Shown piece after piece: positions 7,893-17,512 of a stretch of DNA of 64,000 bases. The stretch is from a bacterium. GTDB lineage: Bacteria > Deinococcota > Deinococci > Deinococcales > Deinococcaceae. Position 1 is the first letter of the stretch. Each line of letters begins with the position of its first letter. The stretch is taken from contig JAJZIR010000001.1 of NCBI GenBank assembly GCA_021810505.1, positions 1 to 64,000 of the forward strand, in the 5' to 3' direction. Both the position numbers and the translations under genes were made by a program. The notes under the pieces were generated by a model. The model made no database searches and was not told the origin of the DNA. It was given only the letters and a program-made list of their open reading frames with translations.

Positions 7893-9630
7893 GGCTGCCC
7901 CCCAGCAGCAGTCCGGAGTGGGCTGCTACCTGCCCTCCTATCTCCTGAGCCGTCGCGAACAGCAGCTGGCAGCCCTGGGCAGCGGCTGGCCAGGGGAGAT
8001 CTCGATCTTGGAAGTTGACCAACAGGATGCGGCGTTGGTCGCCGTGCACCCTCTCCACCCAGAGCAGCCCCTGCTCTACCCCGCTGCGCAGGCCGGAGCG
8101 GTCCCCGTGGCGCAAGACTGGGTCCTCCCGGCGCAGCCGCAGCAACTTCTGGTGCAGCTGAAAAGCTTCGGCTGCGGCCGGGCTCTGCAGCTCTTGCCAG
8201 TCCAACTTGGAGGCCGAGAAGGTCTTCTCTGCCTGGGGATCTGGGACGTCCTCTGGGCCGCCTAGCTCGGAGAAGTCGGCGAATTCCCGCCTCCTCCCCT
8301 CCTTGACCTGGCTACCCAGCGGCTCGGGGTGGTCGGTGAAGTACAGGAAGGGGGTGCGCGCGTTCCACTCCTGCCCCATGAACAGCAGCGGCGTGTAGGG
8401 GAGCAGCAGCAGCAGCAGGGTGGCAGCGCGCAGATCGCCGGGATCACAGCGGCCCCCCAGCCGGTCCCCCAGCGGCCGGTTGCCGACCTGGTCGTGGTTC
8501 TGCAGGCAGAAAACCAAGCTCTGGGGGGCGAGCTGCTGAGGCGAGCTGCCCCTGGGTTTTCCATTCCAGTCCTGGCCCTGGTATAGCCAACCATCCGCGG
8601 CGATGACTGCTAAGTCGCTCAGCTCGGGCCGGTACCCTCCGAAATACCCTCTCTGGATGCCGGTGAGCAGGACTTCGACTTGGTGGTGAAAGTCATCAGC
8701 CCATAGACCATCCAGGCCGGTCTGCTCGACCAGGCTGGCCAGGTTGCGCTCATCCTCGGCGATCAGGTACCTGCGGGGTCCAGGCAGGGCGTGAACCCGG
8801 CTAGCCAACTCCTCCAGGAAATGCGGTTGGCTGGGATCGCAGATGGCGTGGACGGCGTCCAGCCTCATCCCGTCAAACTGGAAGGTCTGCAGCCAGTACT
8901 CTCCGCTCTCCAGCATCAAGGAGCGGAGCTGGGGGAGGGTGAAGTCGGGTCCTGCTCCCCAGGGGGTGGGATTGCGGTCGGTGAAGTAGCGCGGGCTGTA
9001 GGCCCACAAGACGTTGCCCTCCGGGCCGAAGTGATTGAAGACCATGTCCAGGAAAACACCCAACCCTAGGCCGTGGGCGAGATCGACCAGCCGCTGCAGG
9101 TCCTCGGGGTTGCCGTAGGCCGGGTGGAGGGCGAAGGGATAGACTCCGTCGTAGCCCCAACCCCGCTCCCCCGGAAAGGCCCACAGCGGCATCAACTCGA
9201 TCGCGCGGACGCCTAGGCGCACGAGGTGGGGGAGCTGCTGGGCCGCAGCCCGCAGCGTCCCTTCGGGAGTGAAGGTACCCACGTGCAGCTCGTAGATGCT
9301 CGCACCCTGCAGCGACAGTTGCGGCCGATCGTGCTCGAAGCGATAACTGCTCTCCCAGACCTGGGATGGCCCCCCGACGCCCTGGGGGGCTAAGCGGCTG
9401 TAGGGATCGAACAAGGCGGTTCCATCTAAGAGAAATTGATAGCGCGTCCCCTGGCTGGCTCCAGGGACGAAGAGGCTGTAGACCCCTCTTCCTAAGTTCT
9501 CCATCGGCAGGTCGCGCTGGCCCCCGCCCGTGAACAGCCGTAGGGACACCGGAACGTCCCGGTCGGTCCAGAGCGCGAAGCGGACGCCGCCATCTTGGAG
9601 ATGTGCTCCTAGGCGAAGGGAATCGTTCAT
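7882..9630 (-). CDS. treZ: Malto-oligosyltrehalose trehalohydrolase
   Basis: GH13 hydrolase that releases trehalose from the TreY product. It has an N-terminal CBM48-like domain (LGAHLQDGGVRFALWTDRDV), then the barrel with YELHVGTFTPEGTL, LDMVFNHFGPEGN, GMRLDAVHAI with the nucleophile Asp, LIAEDERN with the catalytic Glu, and QNHDQVGNRP. The 582-aa length is typical. The frame is open to 9654, but the ATG at 9630 has AAGGAGG at ideal spacing. It heads the treZ-treY pair and is divergent from the ytrA-like regulator. Confidence 0.95.
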   Translation of the reverse strand: MNDSLRLGAHLQDGGVRFALWTDRDVPVSLRLFTGGGQRDLPMENLGRGVYSLFVPGASQGTRYQFLLDGTALFDPYSRLAPQGVGGPSQVWESSYRFEHDRPQLSLQGASIYELHVGTFTPEGTLRAAAQQLPHLVRLGVRAIELMPLWAFPGERGWGYDGVYPFALHPAYGNPEDLQRLVDLAHGLGLGVFLDMVFNHFGPEGNVLWAYSPRYFTDRNPTPWGAGPDFTLPQLRSLMLESGEYWLQTFQFDGMRLDAVHAICDPSQPHFLEELASRVHALPGPRRYLIAEDERNLASLVEQTGLDGLWADDFHHQVEVLLTGIQRGYFGGYRPELSDLAVIAADGWLYQGQDWNGKPRGSSPQQLAPQSLVFCLQNHDQVGNRPLGDRLGGRCDPGDLRAATLLLLLLPYTPLLFMGQEWNARTPFLYFTDHPEPLGSQVKEGRRREFADFSELGGPEDVPDPQAEKTFSASKLDWQELQSPAAAEAFQLHQKLLRLRREDPVLRHGDRSGLRSGVEQGLLWVERVHGDQRRILLVNFQDRDLPWPAAAQGCQLLFATAQEIGGQVAAHSGLLLGGSRGQ

Positions 9631-9685
9631 TTTGCCTCCTTGAGGGCAGAGCAACCCGGGCGACTGAGCCCGCAGATCCCCACTT

Positions 9686-9691
9686 ACTCTA
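9686..9691 (-). promoter_or_regulatory. Possible -10 box for treZ (TAGAGT)
   Basis: TAGAGT on the minus strand, 55 bases upstream of the treZ ATG, with only a poor -35 (TTAGGG-like) behind it. It is a weak call based on the hexamer and location between divergent genes. Confidence 0.3.
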
Positions 9692-9729
9692 CAAGTTCGC
9701 CCCGCCCCTAACCGGCGATCCGGCGGCTC

Positions 9730-9782
9730 TTGACAGCGCCTATATTCTAGTGTACTAATTAATTAGGTAACTAGATATCTAG
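9730..9782 (+). promoter_or_regulatory. Promoter and candidate operators of the YtrA-type operon
   Basis: TTGACA at 9730-9735, a 17-base spacer and TACTAA at 9753-9758 form a good sigma-A promoter in an AT-rich island. Overlapping the -10 is an imperfect 24-base palindrome (9749-9772, 9 of 12 positions matching between halves) with CTAATTAATTAG at its centre. A second perfect palindrome, CTAGATATCTAG, follows at 9771-9782. GntR/YtrA repressors bind palindromes in this position and usually repress their own operon, so autoregulation by the downstream gene is likely but unproven. Confidence 0.65.
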
Positions 9783-9813
9783 ATACCCACTGGGGACACG
9801 GGAGGCGGAGGGC

Positions 9814-10182
9814 GTGTGGAAAACCGATCAGGACGGAGGGCCGATCTACCAACAGATCATCGACCGGGTCAAGCGCCAGGTGGCGACCGGCCAGTTGGCA
9901 CCTGGCGATCGCTTGCCTTCAGCGCGGGAATTGGCGGCTGAGGCCATGGTCAACCCTAATACGGTGATGCGCTCTTTTCAGGAGCTGGAGCGCCAGGGAA
10001 TGACCAAGAGTAACCGAGGTTTGGGGACCTTTCTCCGGGAAGACTTGGACGTGGTCGGTCTGCGCCGCGAGCTGCTCGAGGCTGCTTCGGCGCGCTTCGC
10101 CGCTGAGCTGCAGGCCCTTTCCGCTACCGCTGAGGAGGTGGACTATGCTATCGGGATCATCCTCGCCGCTCGTCGTCCTTGA
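9814..10182 (+). CDS. GntR-family transcriptional regulator, YtrA subfamily
   Basis: 122 aa. The N-terminal winged helix reads IYQQIIDRVKRQVATGQLAPGDRLPSARELAAEAMVNPNTVMRSFQELERQGM, with the GLGTF wing after it. The C-terminal part is only about 45 residues, the short helical tail that defines the YtrA subfamily and which mostly serves dimerisation. YtrA repressors normally sit first in operons encoding an ABC ATPase and permease and respond to cell-wall antibiotics, and that is the arrangement here. The GTG start has GGAGG upstream. The gene overlaps the ATPase gene by 38 bases. Confidence 0.9.
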   Translation: MWKTDQDGGPIYQQIIDRVKRQVATGQLAPGDRLPSARELAAEAMVNPNTVMRSFQELERQGMTKSNRGLGTFLREDLDVVGLRRELLEAASARFAAELQALSATAEEVDYAIGIILAARRP

Positions 10183-10846
10183 CCGGACTTTTTGCTCTTA
10201 TGGAAACCACGCTGCCCTCCAGGACGTCAGCTTTCAGCTTTGGCCCGGGGAGATCGTAGGGTTGCTGGGGATCAACGGGGCGGGGAAGAGCACGGCTCTG
10301 CGGGCTCTGGCTGGGCTGCTGCAGCCGATCAGGGGATCTGTGCGCTTTTCCGGCAGTTCCCCGCGGGCCAGGCGGGCTGAGCTGGCCTACGCCGGGGAGG
10401 CCGACGTGCTCGACCCCTGGTTGTCACCGGCTGCGGCGATGCGCCTGATGGGCGGCCTCTTCGCCGACTTCTCCCCTGAGCGCTGCCGCGACCTGCTCGC
10501 CTTCCTGGAAGTCCCCGAGCGGCCCTACCGGCGCATGTCCAAGGGGCAGCAGGCCCGTTTCCGCCTAGCTCTCGCTCTGGCCCGGCAGACCCGCTTGCTG
10601 TTGCTCGACGAGCCCCTCTCCGGGATTGACCTGATCTCCCGCGAGCGGATCTTGCGCGCCCTGCTGCGGTCCTGGAACGATCAGGGCACTTTGGTCCTCT
10701 CCACCCACGAAGTCGCCGAGGCCGAGGCGCTGTTCGATCGGGTGCTGTTCCTGCGGGAGGGTAGGTTGGTCCTAGACGCGCGGGCCGAGCAGCTGCGCGA
10801 AGCCGGCAAGAGCGTGGTGCAGACTTTCCAGGAGCTTCTGGCATGA
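10145..10846 (+). CDS. ABC transporter ATP-binding protein of the YtrA-type operon
   Basis: 233-aa ATPase: Walker A GINGAGKST (42-50), signature MSKGQ at 131-135 in place of LSGGQ, Walker B LLLLDEPLSGID, and switch His in LSTHEV. The MSKGQ variant is common among YtrB/CcmA-like ATPases paired with small permeases. The ATG is preceded by GAGGAGGT and lies inside the regulator gene, and its stop overlaps the permease start by 4 bases. The substrate is not evident. Confidence 0.9.
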   Translation: MLSGSSSPLVVLDRTFCSYGNHAALQDVSFQLWPGEIVGLLGINGAGKSTALRALAGLLQPIRGSVRFSGSSPRARRAELAYAGEADVLDPWLSPAAAMRLMGGLFADFSPERCRDLLAFLEVPERPYRRMSKGQQARFRLALALARQTRLLLLDEPLSGIDLISRERILRALLRSWNDQGTLVLSTHEVAEAEALFDRVLFLREGRLVLDARAEQLREAGKSVVQTFQELLA

Positions 10847-11622
10847 CCTGGTTCCGGACATTGCTGTGGCTGAATATCCGGCGCAGCGCCGGGGCGCTGA
10901 TCACCTTAGCCCTCTGGATCGCCGTCGCCCTCTGGTTGGAACTGCAGGGCGGTTTGGCGTTTCACCTGAGCCGCTTCGGTCCGCCGCTGCCGTTCGGGTC
11001 GCACCTGCTGCCAGCCTCGCTGCTACTGCTGCTCGCGCTGCTGGGAGGGCTGGGCGCTATCCTGCTCCTGCTGGATACCTTTGCGGCTGAGCGGATGGGC
11101 AGCCTGATGCTGCTGAGTCCGCCGCCCGGTTGGCTCCACATGCTCAGCCGCTGGTTGGTCTCCTTGGCGACTGAGCTGGTCTTCGCCGTCGTTCTGGCTC
11201 TGCTGCTGTGGGCGGCGCTTCTGCCCGCTCGGCCCGAGCTGCCGCTCCTGTTTGCACTAGGGGTCTTGGCGACCCTGACCTTCGTTGCGCCGCTCTTGGC
11301 CGCCTTGCTGCTGCTGCGGCAGTACCTCGCCTCCTTTCGCAGGAGAACGGTCGCGCTGGGCTCCGTCACGCTGCGCGTCGACCTGGCCGCCTTGCTGCTG
11401 GGTGTTCTGGGCCTGCTGCAGCTGGGGCACTGGGCCCTGGTGTCTTACGCTGCGACCGCGCGGCTGTGGGTGTGGAAGATTCCCCTGTCGGCCTTAGGAG
11501 TGCGCTCGGCTGCCCTAGGCAGCTGGTTGCGGGTACCCCTGGCGCCGGCCGCCGCGGCGCTGCTGATCAGCGCCGCCCTGCTGGCGCTAGCCGGATGGCT
11601 CAGAGACGAGGTGGAGTTGTGA
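10843..11622 (+). CDS. ABC transporter permease-like membrane protein
   Basis: 259 aa with about six hydrophobic segments: near residues 18-35, 55-78, 105-127, 131-158, 180-205 and 230-252. The loop RRTVALGSVTLRVD is the only long polar stretch in the middle. There is no recognised signature beyond the ABC-2-like topology. The function is inferred from tight coupling to the ATPase (ATGA overlap) and to the next gene (4-base overlap at 11619-11622). Confidence 0.75.
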   Translation: MTWFRTLLWLNIRRSAGALITLALWIAVALWLELQGGLAFHLSRFGPPLPFGSHLLPASLLLLLALLGGLGAILLLLDTFAAERMGSLMLLSPPPGWLHMLSRWLVSLATELVFAVVLALLLWAALLPARPELPLLFALGVLATLTFVAPLLAALLLLRQYLASFRRRTVALGSVTLRVDLAALLLGVLGLLQLGHWALVSYAATARLWVWKIPLSALGVRSAALGSWLRVPLAPAAAALLISAALLALAGWLRDEVEL

Positions 11623-12404
11623 TCGCCCTGCTGATCTTGGTACTTCTGGCCCTGGCGGCCGCGCTCTGGTGGGCGGTGCGCGGCTGGGCAGCTAGGGGCC
11701 TGACTTTGGCTTTCGCCGCCCTCCTGCTGTTCCCGGCCCCTTTCTGGTCCCTGCGGTACCACCCGCCATTTCCCGCCCCCTTCCCTGCCGGCGCGGCGCT
11801 GCCCGTCCAGACCCTATCTTGGCCGCTCGCTGGGGTTCGCCACCTGCGCCTGGGGTTAGCCGCCTCGGTGGGGAGCCTGTCCGTGAGTCCGGGCCAGACC
11901 AGATCGGTGCGCAGCCGCGCCTTCGCTCGGGTCAGCGCGCAGTTCTACAGGGCCGGCGCTGCGGCCAGCCTGGAGCTGCGCCTGCCCAGGCCGGGCCTGG
12001 GCAGCGCGGCGTTTCGGCCCACCCCCTGGTCGGTCGCGGTCGACCCAAAAGTGCCCCTCGACCTGACCGTGCAGGGCGGCGTGGGGCAGCTCCGGCTGCA
12101 GCTGGTCGGCCTCGACCTCCGCGACCTCAGTGTCCGGGACGGGGTAGGGGTGACGGCTATCGCTTTCCCCCGACAGGGGAGGATACGGGCGCGGATCCGC
12201 GGCGGGGTAGGGGATCTGACCCTCCGGATCCCCGCTGGGCTGGCGGTGGACCTGCGCTGGCAACCTGGGATGGGCCCGCTGCGCCTGCCCCGCTCGTGGG
12301 ACCTGCGAGGATCGCGTTACCGCTCTCCCGGCTGGTCTCTGGCCAAGAACCGCCTCCGCCTGGATCTGACCGGCGGTCTCGGGCCGGTGGCCGTGCAACA
12401 ATGA
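11619..12404 (+). CDS. Membrane-anchored protein with toast-rack/LiaF-like beta domain
   Basis: 261 aa. Two hydrophobic segments (about residues 2-16 and 22-40) are followed by an extracytoplasmic region rich in short beta repeats: GGVGQLRLQL, GVGVTAIAF, GGVGDLTLRIPAGL and GGLGPVAVQ. Repeats of the type GVGDLTLxxP are typical of the toast-rack/DUF2154 fold found in LiaF-like envelope-stress proteins. The frame is open further upstream, but the GTG at 11619 overlaps the permease stop and is preceded by GAGGTGGAG. A role in sensing or shielding the envelope together with the ABC transporter is inference. Confidence 0.65.
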   Translation: MIALLILVLLALAAALWWAVRGWAARGLTLAFAALLLFPAPFWSLRYHPPFPAPFPAGAALPVQTLSWPLAGVRHLRLGLAASVGSLSVSPGQTRSVRSRAFARVSAQFYRAGAAASLELRLPRPGLGSAAFRPTPWSVAVDPKVPLDLTVQGGVGQLRLQLVGLDLRDLSVRDGVGVTAIAFPRQGRIRARIRGGVGDLTLRIPAGLAVDLRWQPGMGPLRLPRSWDLRGSRYRSPGWSLAKNRLRLDLTGGLGPVAVQQ

Positions 12405-12428
12405 GGCAGCGCTGCCGCGGAGGTGCCT

Positions 12429-13007
12429 ATGTGTGGCAGGATGGTGAATCAGCTGAGCGCCGAGGATTGGCGAGATCTGTTCGGCCTGTCGGTGGAGCCG
12501 GAGCCATCCGAGGACCTGCGTCCTGGGGAGGTGGTCTGGGTCGTTCGGGGAAGCCCTCCCCAGGCCTTCCTGGCGGTCTGGGGAGTCCAGCGAGGGCGCC
12601 TTTTGATCAACGCTCGCAGCGAGACGGCGGCCCAGAAGCCCAGCTTCGCCGCCGCCTTCCGCGGTGGGCGCTGCCTGGTGCCGGTAACTGGCTGGTGGGA
12701 GTGGGACGCCGAGAGGGTCCGCCACCGCATCGCACGCAGCGACGGGAAGCCGGTGGTGATGGCCGGCTTGTTGGTGGAGGAGCGATTGGTGATCTTGACC
12801 TGCGACGCTTCGCCAGCCTTGCAGCCCCTGCACCCCAGGATGCCGGCCATCGTGCCGCGCCGGGACTGGGCACTCTGGCTGGGCCAGGCCAGCCCTGACC
12901 GGCACACCGCTCTGCTCACCCCTTTCCCGGACAAGGTCTTCGCCGTGCAAGCCGTCCCGATTGCCTCAAAGAGAGATCTCCTGCAGCAGAGCGGGCAGCT
13001 CTTCTAG
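12429..13007 (+). CDS. SOS-response-associated peptidase family protein (SRAP, YedK/HMCES-like)
   Basis: 192 aa. SRAP proteins form a thiazolidine crosslink through Cys2 to abasic sites in single-stranded DNA and protect them. All key residues are present: Cys2 after the initiator Met (MCGRM), Asn61 in NARSET, Glu91 in GWWEW, His135 in LHPRMP. Cys2 must become N-terminal, so the ATG at 12429 is the correct start rather than the one six bases earlier; GAGGTG precedes it. It follows the envelope operon by 24 bases and its 3' end overlaps the opposing metF gene by 42 bases. Confidence 0.92.
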   Translation: MCGRMVNQLSAEDWRDLFGLSVEPEPSEDLRPGEVVWVVRGSPPQAFLAVWGVQRGRLLINARSETAAQKPSFAAAFRGGRCLVPVTGWWEWDAERVRHRIARSDGKPVVMAGLLVEERLVILTCDASPALQPLHPRMPAIVPRRDWALWLGQASPDRHTALLTPFPDKVFAVQAVPIASKRDLLQQSGQLF

Positions 13008-13802
13008 GTGACCCATCGGGTAGAGGTGGATCCCCGGCAAGCCCGCACGCCACAGGTCGCCGATCAGCTGCGCGGTCCAGTCCCGTCCGGCCTGAGCCCC
13101 ACCCCGCTCCAGCAGATGGAGTAGGACTTCTGGGACCTTGGTCCAGCTGCGCATCCGCTCGGCTGCCTGGCGGCTGCGCAGCGGTAGGACGCCGAACAGG
13201 ATCGGTGGCCCCTCTCCCACCAGATCCCGGTAGCGCAGCGCGTCCTCGGCAGCGAACACCGGTTGGGCCTGGAACAGCTCCGCCCCAGCTTCCCGCTTCT
13301 CCAGGTAGCGCCTGCGCTCGTGCTCCGGATCCCCATAGGGGTTGCAGGCCGCTACGGCGGTGAAGTGGGTAGCTGCTTCCAGCGGCTTGCCGCTCCAATT
13401 GCGGCTCTGATTCAGGTGGCCGATCAGCTGGATCAGCGCGTCGCTCCCGATCTCGAAGACCGGTTTGGCCATGGGGTGATCCCCCCGCTCCACCGGGTCT
13501 CCCTGCAGGCAGAGCACCCGGCGCAACCCCAGGGCATGGGCGCCCAGCAGCTCTGCCTGCAGCGCCAAGCTGTTGCGGTCGCGGCAGGTCAGGTGGGCGA
13601 TCGCGGGGAGCCCCGCTCGGCTCTCTACTAGGGCGGCGGCCAGCAGGCTGCTCATCCGCAGCTTGGCCATGGGGTTGTCGGGTAGGTTAACCGCCTGTAC
13701 CAGCGGCGCTACCCTCTTTGCTGACGCCAGCAGGGAGGAGGGGTCTGGGCCTCTGGGGGTTTCCAGCTCGACGGTGACGGTGAAGCGGGTCAGCGGGAGC
13801 AA
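12966..13802 (-). CDS. metF: Methylenetetrahydrofolate reductase family protein
   Basis: 278-aa TIM-barrel flavoprotein family member: [16 protein letters not shown] at the N-terminus, then [32 protein letters not shown] and [12 protein letters not shown]. These are the usual MTHFR landmarks (E-P/R-start, HLTCxxR, RGDPP region), though several are loose; the usual GGDP reads QGDP. It supplies 5-methyl-THF to MetH, whose gene overlaps it by 13 bases upstream. The TTG start at 13802 lies within the metH 3' end, so translation is coupled. Confidence 0.83.
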   Translation of the reverse strand: MLPLTRFTVTVELETPRGPDPSSLLASAKRVAPLVQAVNLPDNPMAKLRMSSLLAAALVESRAGLPAIAHLTCRDRNSLALQAELLGAHALGLRRVLCLQGDPVERGDHPMAKPVFEIGSDALIQLIGHLNQSRNWSGKPLEAATHFTAVAACNPYGDPEHERRRYLEKREAGAELFQAQPVFAAEDALRYRDLVGEGPPILFGVLPLRSRQAAERMRSWTKVPEVLLHLLERGGAQAGRDWTAQLIGDLWRAGLPGIHLYPMGHLEELPALLQEISL

Positions 13803-16800
13803 GGTGGCGCCACCTCTCGCTGCTCTGGGGCCAGCTGGACGGCCAACCAGCGCAGCGCTTCCTCCTCGGAGACCCCCTTGCGCGCGGCGTAATCCCGCAC
13901 CTGATCCATCCCGATCGGCCCTACCGCGAAGTAGCGGCTTTGTGGGTGAGCGAAGTACAGCCCGCAGACCGAGCTTGCCGGCCGCAGCGCACCGCTCTCG
14001 GTCAGACAGATTCCAATCTCTTCGGGGGCGAGCAGCTCGAAGATCTTGAATTTCTCGCTGTGGTCGGGACAGGCCGGATAACCCGGTGCGGGCCGGATTC
14101 CCTGGTAGCGCTCCCCGATCAGCTCGCTGTGGTCCAACGACTCCTGGCTGGCGTACCCCCAGTCGCTGCGGCGCACTCGGGCGTGGAGCGCTTCGGCGCT
14201 GGCTTCGGCCAAACGGTCGGCTAGGGACTGGATCAGGAGCGCCCTGTAGTCATCTCCCTGGCGGCGCCACTGCGCCGCCAGCTCCTCGATCCGCGCCCCT
14301 GCGGTCACCGCGAAGAGGCCCAGGTAGTCGGGCTGCCCGGTGGGGGCCAGGTAGTCGGCCAGGGCTAGCAGGGGTTGCTCGCTGTGGCGCTGCTGCCTGA
14401 GGGTGTGCAGCCTCAGGCAGGGTGCGCCGCGCTCCTCGCTGGGGTAGAGCAGGAGGTCGTCGCCTTGCCGGTTGGCTGGGTACAACCCGAAGACTCCCTT
14501 GGGCTCGACTCCACAGGCCTCTAGCTCCTCCAGGGCGCTCACGGCGTCTTCCAGCAGCTGCTTGGCCTGCGGGCCGATCTCTGGGTGCTCCAAGATCTTG
14601 GGGTAGCGCCCGCGCAGCGACCAAGCCTGGAAGAAGGGGCTCCAGTCGATGTAGGGCTGCAGCTCAGCCAAGGTGAAATGGACCAGCTGGCGGCCCAGCT
14701 GGGCCGGTCTGGGCGCGGGCGGGTCCGGCCATTGAGGGGCTCGCTGCCGCGCCTCGGCCAACGGGACCAGCTTGACCTGCTTGGCGCGGTGCTGGCGGCG
14801 CAGCAGCTCCTGCTCCCCGGCCAGCTCGCTGGCCGATCCGGCGGGGTCGGCTAAGAGGTGAGCCACCACCGAGACGGCTCGGGAGGCGTCGGGAACCCAG
14901 GCCACCGCGGTGGAGCGTGCCGGGGCGATGCGGACGGCGGTGTGCATGCGGCTAGTGGTCGCCCCGCCGATCAGCAAGGGGAGCTGCATCCCGCGCCGCT
15001 CCATCTCCTGAGCTACGTGGACCATCTCGTCTAGGCTGGGGGTGATCAGGCCGCTCAGACCCACCGCGTCCACCCGGAGCCGCTCAGCTTCGGCCAGGAT
15101 TTGCTCGGCCGGTACCATGACCCCCAGATCGGTGACCTGGTAGCCGTTGCAGGCGAGGACCACGCCGACGATGTTCTTCCCGATGTCGTGGACGTCCCCC
15201 TTGACGGTAGCCAGCAGGATCCGGCCAGCGCTGCGTTGGCTGGACTGCCCGGCTTCCAGGTAGGGGGTGAGGTAAGTCACTGCCCGCTTCATCACCCTGG
15301 CGCTCTTGACTACCTGTGGCAGGAACATCTTGCCGGCCCCGAACAGGTCTCCGACTTCCCGCATGCCGCCCATCAGGGGCCCTTCGATGACCGCCAGCGG
15401 CGAGCCCAGCTGCTGGCGAGCTTCCTCGGCGTCCGCTTCGATGTGGCTGACGTCTCCGGAGATCAGCGCCTGCCGGAGCCGCTCTTCGACTGGCCCGCTC
15501 CGCGCGCTCACCTGCTTCTGACTGCGCTGCGGCTGCTGGTTCTGGGTGTACTGGGTGAGGCGCTCGGCGGCGTCGGGGCGGCGATCGAACAGGACGTCTT
15601 CCACCAGCTCGAGCAGCTCAACCGGGATCTCGGCGTAGTTGCCGAGCAGGCCAGCGTTGACGATACCCATGTCCAGACCGGCCCCAATGGCATGGTAGAG
15701 GAAGGCGGCGTGCATCGCTTCGCGGATCTGGTTCTGACCTCGAAAGGCAAAGGACAGGTTGGAGACGCCGCCCGAGACCAGGCTGCCGGGCAGGTGTCGC
15801 TTGATCCAGCGGGTAGCTTCCAAGAAATCGATGGCGTAGCGGTTGTGTTCCTCCAGCCCGGTAGCGATGGTCAGCACGTTCGGGTCGAAGACTATGTCTT
15901 GGGAGCGCAGGCCGGCGCGCTCTGTCAGCAGCTGGTAGGAGCGCTGGCAGATCGCGATGCGCCGCTCCAGCGTGTCGGCCTGCCCTCGCTCGTCGAAGGC
16001 CATCACCACCACCCCGGCCCCCAAACGCTTGGCTTCTCGGGCCCTGGCCACCAAGGCCTCCTCGCCCTCCTTCAGGCTCAGGGAGTTGACCAGCGGCCGC
16101 CCCTGGACGTGCTTGAGGGCGCTGTGCAGGATCTCCCACCGGCTGGAGTCGATGACGAAAGGTACGCGGCTGATCTCCGGCTCCGCTGCGAGCAGCTTCA
16201 GAAAGTGCTCCATCGCTGCCTTCCCGTCCAGCATGCCCTCGTCCATGTTGATGTCCAGCATCTGAGCTCCGCTGTCCACCTGCTGGCGGGCGATGGCCAC
16301 CGCTGCCTCGAAGTCCCCTCCTAGGACGGCCTTGGCGAACCTGGGGGATCCCGTCACGTTGGTGCGCTCCCCAATGTTGACGAAGTTGATCTGAGGGCGG
16401 ACCGTGAGCGGCTCCAGGCCGCTGAAGCTCGGCCAAGGGGGAGGCGGTGGGGGCCGCCGGGGCGCTAGGCCACGGATGGCTTCGCCGATTTGGCGGATGT
16501 GTTCCGGCGTTGTCCCGCAACACCCCCCCGCGATATTCAGCAAGCCCGCTCGGGCGAAACCACCCAGGCTGGCCGCCATGCGCTCCGGAGTATCGTCGTA
16601 CGCCCCGAAGGCGTTGGGCAAGCCGGCATTGGGGTGGCAGCTGACGAAGCAGGGGCTCAACCGGCTGATGGTTTCCAGGTGAGGCCTGAGCGCGTCGGCC
16701 CCCAAGGCGCAATTCAAGCCGATGCAGAGCAGCTCCGCGTGGGAGACCGAGATCAGAAAGGCCTCCGGCGTCTGGCCGGATAGGGTCCGACCGGACGCGT

Positions 16801-17446
16801 CGGTGATCGTGAAGGACACCAGCAGCGGAGCCCGGATTCCCCGGCGCGCGGCCACCAGCTCGGCTGCGTACAGCGCCGCCTTGCAGTTGAGCGTGTCAAA
16901 GACCGTCTCGATCAGCAGGGCGTCGCAGCCACCTTGCAGCAGGGCCCCCATCTGCTCGTCGTAGCATTCCACCAATTGGTCGAAGTCCACCGTCCGAAAA
17001 GCCGGATTGGCGACGTCGGGGGACATCGAGGCGGTGCGATTGGTCGGCCCGACTGCGCCCAGCACGAAGCGAGGGCGCTGCTCGGTGCTGAAGCGGTCGG
17101 CCACCTCCCGTGCCAGCCTCGCCCCAGCGAGATTGACTTCCCTTACCCAGGCTCCCATCCCGTAGTCGGCCTGAGCGATCTTGGTCGCGTTGAAGGTGTT
17201 GGTCTCGATGCAGTCAGCCCCGGCTTCCAGGTAGGCCGCGTGGATATCGCGGATCAGGTCCGGTCGGGTGAGATTGAGGAGGTCGTGATCTCCCTGGAGC
17301 GGCCGCTCTGGGAAATCGCTGCGCCGGTAGTCTTCCGCGGAGAGGTGTTGGTCCTGGATCATGGTGCCCGTGGCACCGTCGAGGAGCAGGATGCGGCGCT
17401 CTAGGAGGTCGCGCAAGCAAGGCTGTCTCGGTCTAATTTCGGTCAA
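13790..17446 (-). CDS. metH: Cobalamin-dependent methionine synthase
   Basis: 1218-aa multidomain enzyme that moves a methyl group from methyl-THF through cobalamin to homocysteine. Domains in order: homocysteine binding with zinc cysteines (ending [11 protein letters not shown], about 1-320), pterin-binding ([15 protein letters not shown], about 350-630), cap/cobalamin with the His ligand motif [11 protein letters not shown], and the SAM-binding reactivation domain with [15 protein letters not shown] near the C-terminus. The TTG start at 17446 has no clear Shine-Dalgarno sequence; homology begins by [19 protein letters not shown], so a slightly later start is possible. It is first in a metH-metF unit. 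Confidence 0.95.
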   Translation of the reverse strand: MTEIRPRQPCLRDLLERRILLLDGATGTMIQDQHLSAEDYRRSDFPERPLQGDHDLLNLTRPDLIRDIHAAYLEAGADCIETNTFNATKIAQADYGMGAWVREVNLAGARLAREVADRFSTEQRPRFVLGAVGPTNRTASMSPDVANPAFRTVDFDQLVECYDEQMGALLQGGCDALLIETVFDTLNCKAALYAAELVAARRGIRAPLLVSFTITDASGRTLSGQTPEAFLISVSHAELLCIGLNCALGADALRPHLETISRLSPCFVSCHPNAGLPNAFGAYDDTPERMAASLGGFARAGLLNIAGGCCGTTPEHIRQIGEAIRGLAPRRPPPPPPWPSFSGLEPLTVRPQINFVNIGERTNVTGSPRFAKAVLGGDFEAAVAIARQQVDSGAQMLDINMDEGMLDGKAAMEHFLKLLAAEPEISRVPFVIDSSRWEILHSALKHVQGRPLVNSLSLKEGEEALVARAREAKRLGAGVVVMAFDERGQADTLERRIAICQRSYQLLTERAGLRSQDIVFDPNVLTIATGLEEHNRYAIDFLEATRWIKRHLPGSLVSGGVSNLSFAFRGQNQIREAMHAAFLYHAIGAGLDMGIVNAGLLGNYAEIPVELLELVEDVLFDRRPDAAERLTQYTQNQQPQRSQKQVSARSGPVEERLRQALISGDVSHIEADAEEARQQLGSPLAVIEGPLMGGMREVGDLFGAGKMFLPQVVKSARVMKRAVTYLTPYLEAGQSSQRSAGRILLATVKGDVHDIGKNIVGVVLACNGYQVTDLGVMVPAEQILAEAERLRVDAVGLSGLITPSLDEMVHVAQEMERRGMQLPLLIGGATTSRMHTAVRIAPARSTAVAWVPDASRAVSVVAHLLADPAGSASELAGEQELLRRQHRAKQVKLVPLAEARQRAPQWPDPPAPRPAQLGRQLVHFTLAELQPYIDWSPFFQAWSLRGRYPKILEHPEIGPQAKQLLEDAVSALEELEACGVEPKGVFGLYPANRQGDDLLLYPSEERGAPCLRLHTLRQQRHSEQPLLALADYLAPTGQPDYLGLFAVTAGARIEELAAQWRRQGDDYRALLIQSLADRLAEASAEALHARVRRSDWGYASQESLDHSELIGERYQGIRPAPGYPACPDHSEKFKIFELLAPEEIGICLTESGALRPASSVCGLYFAHPQSRYFAVGPIGMDQVRDYAARKGVSEEEALRWLAVQLAPEQREVAPPCSR

Positions 17447-17459
17447 TCAGAATAGCCCT

Positions 17460-17505
17460 GGCGGTCCAACGCGGATCGCAGTGGGCGCTCGTGATGGGGA
17501 CCGCC
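17460..17505 (-). promoter_or_regulatory. Leader hairpin upstream of metH
   Basis: On the minus strand GGCGGTCC (17505-17498) pairs perfectly with GGACCGCC (17467-17460) around a 30-base loop, ending 13 bases before the metH start. No T-run follows, so it is not a simple terminator. I could not match it to a SAM, SAH or cobalamin riboswitch by eye. It could affect ribosome access or RNA stability. Confidence 0.4.
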
Positions 17506-17512
17506 TGCAGCG

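Noticed and set aside
11208-11618. Upstream part of the open frame containing the toast-rack-like gene
   Set aside because: Proline/arginine-rich shadow of the permease frame with no homology; the GTG at 11619 is coupled to the permease stop.
11856-12950. 364-codon open frame on the minus strand
   Set aside because: Antisense to the toast-rack-like and SRAP genes, which have clear motifs; composition typical of a GC-rich shadow.
15101-16324. 407-codon open frame on the + strand inside metH
   Set aside because: Antisense shadow of metH caused by high GC; no ribosome-binding site or recognisable domain.
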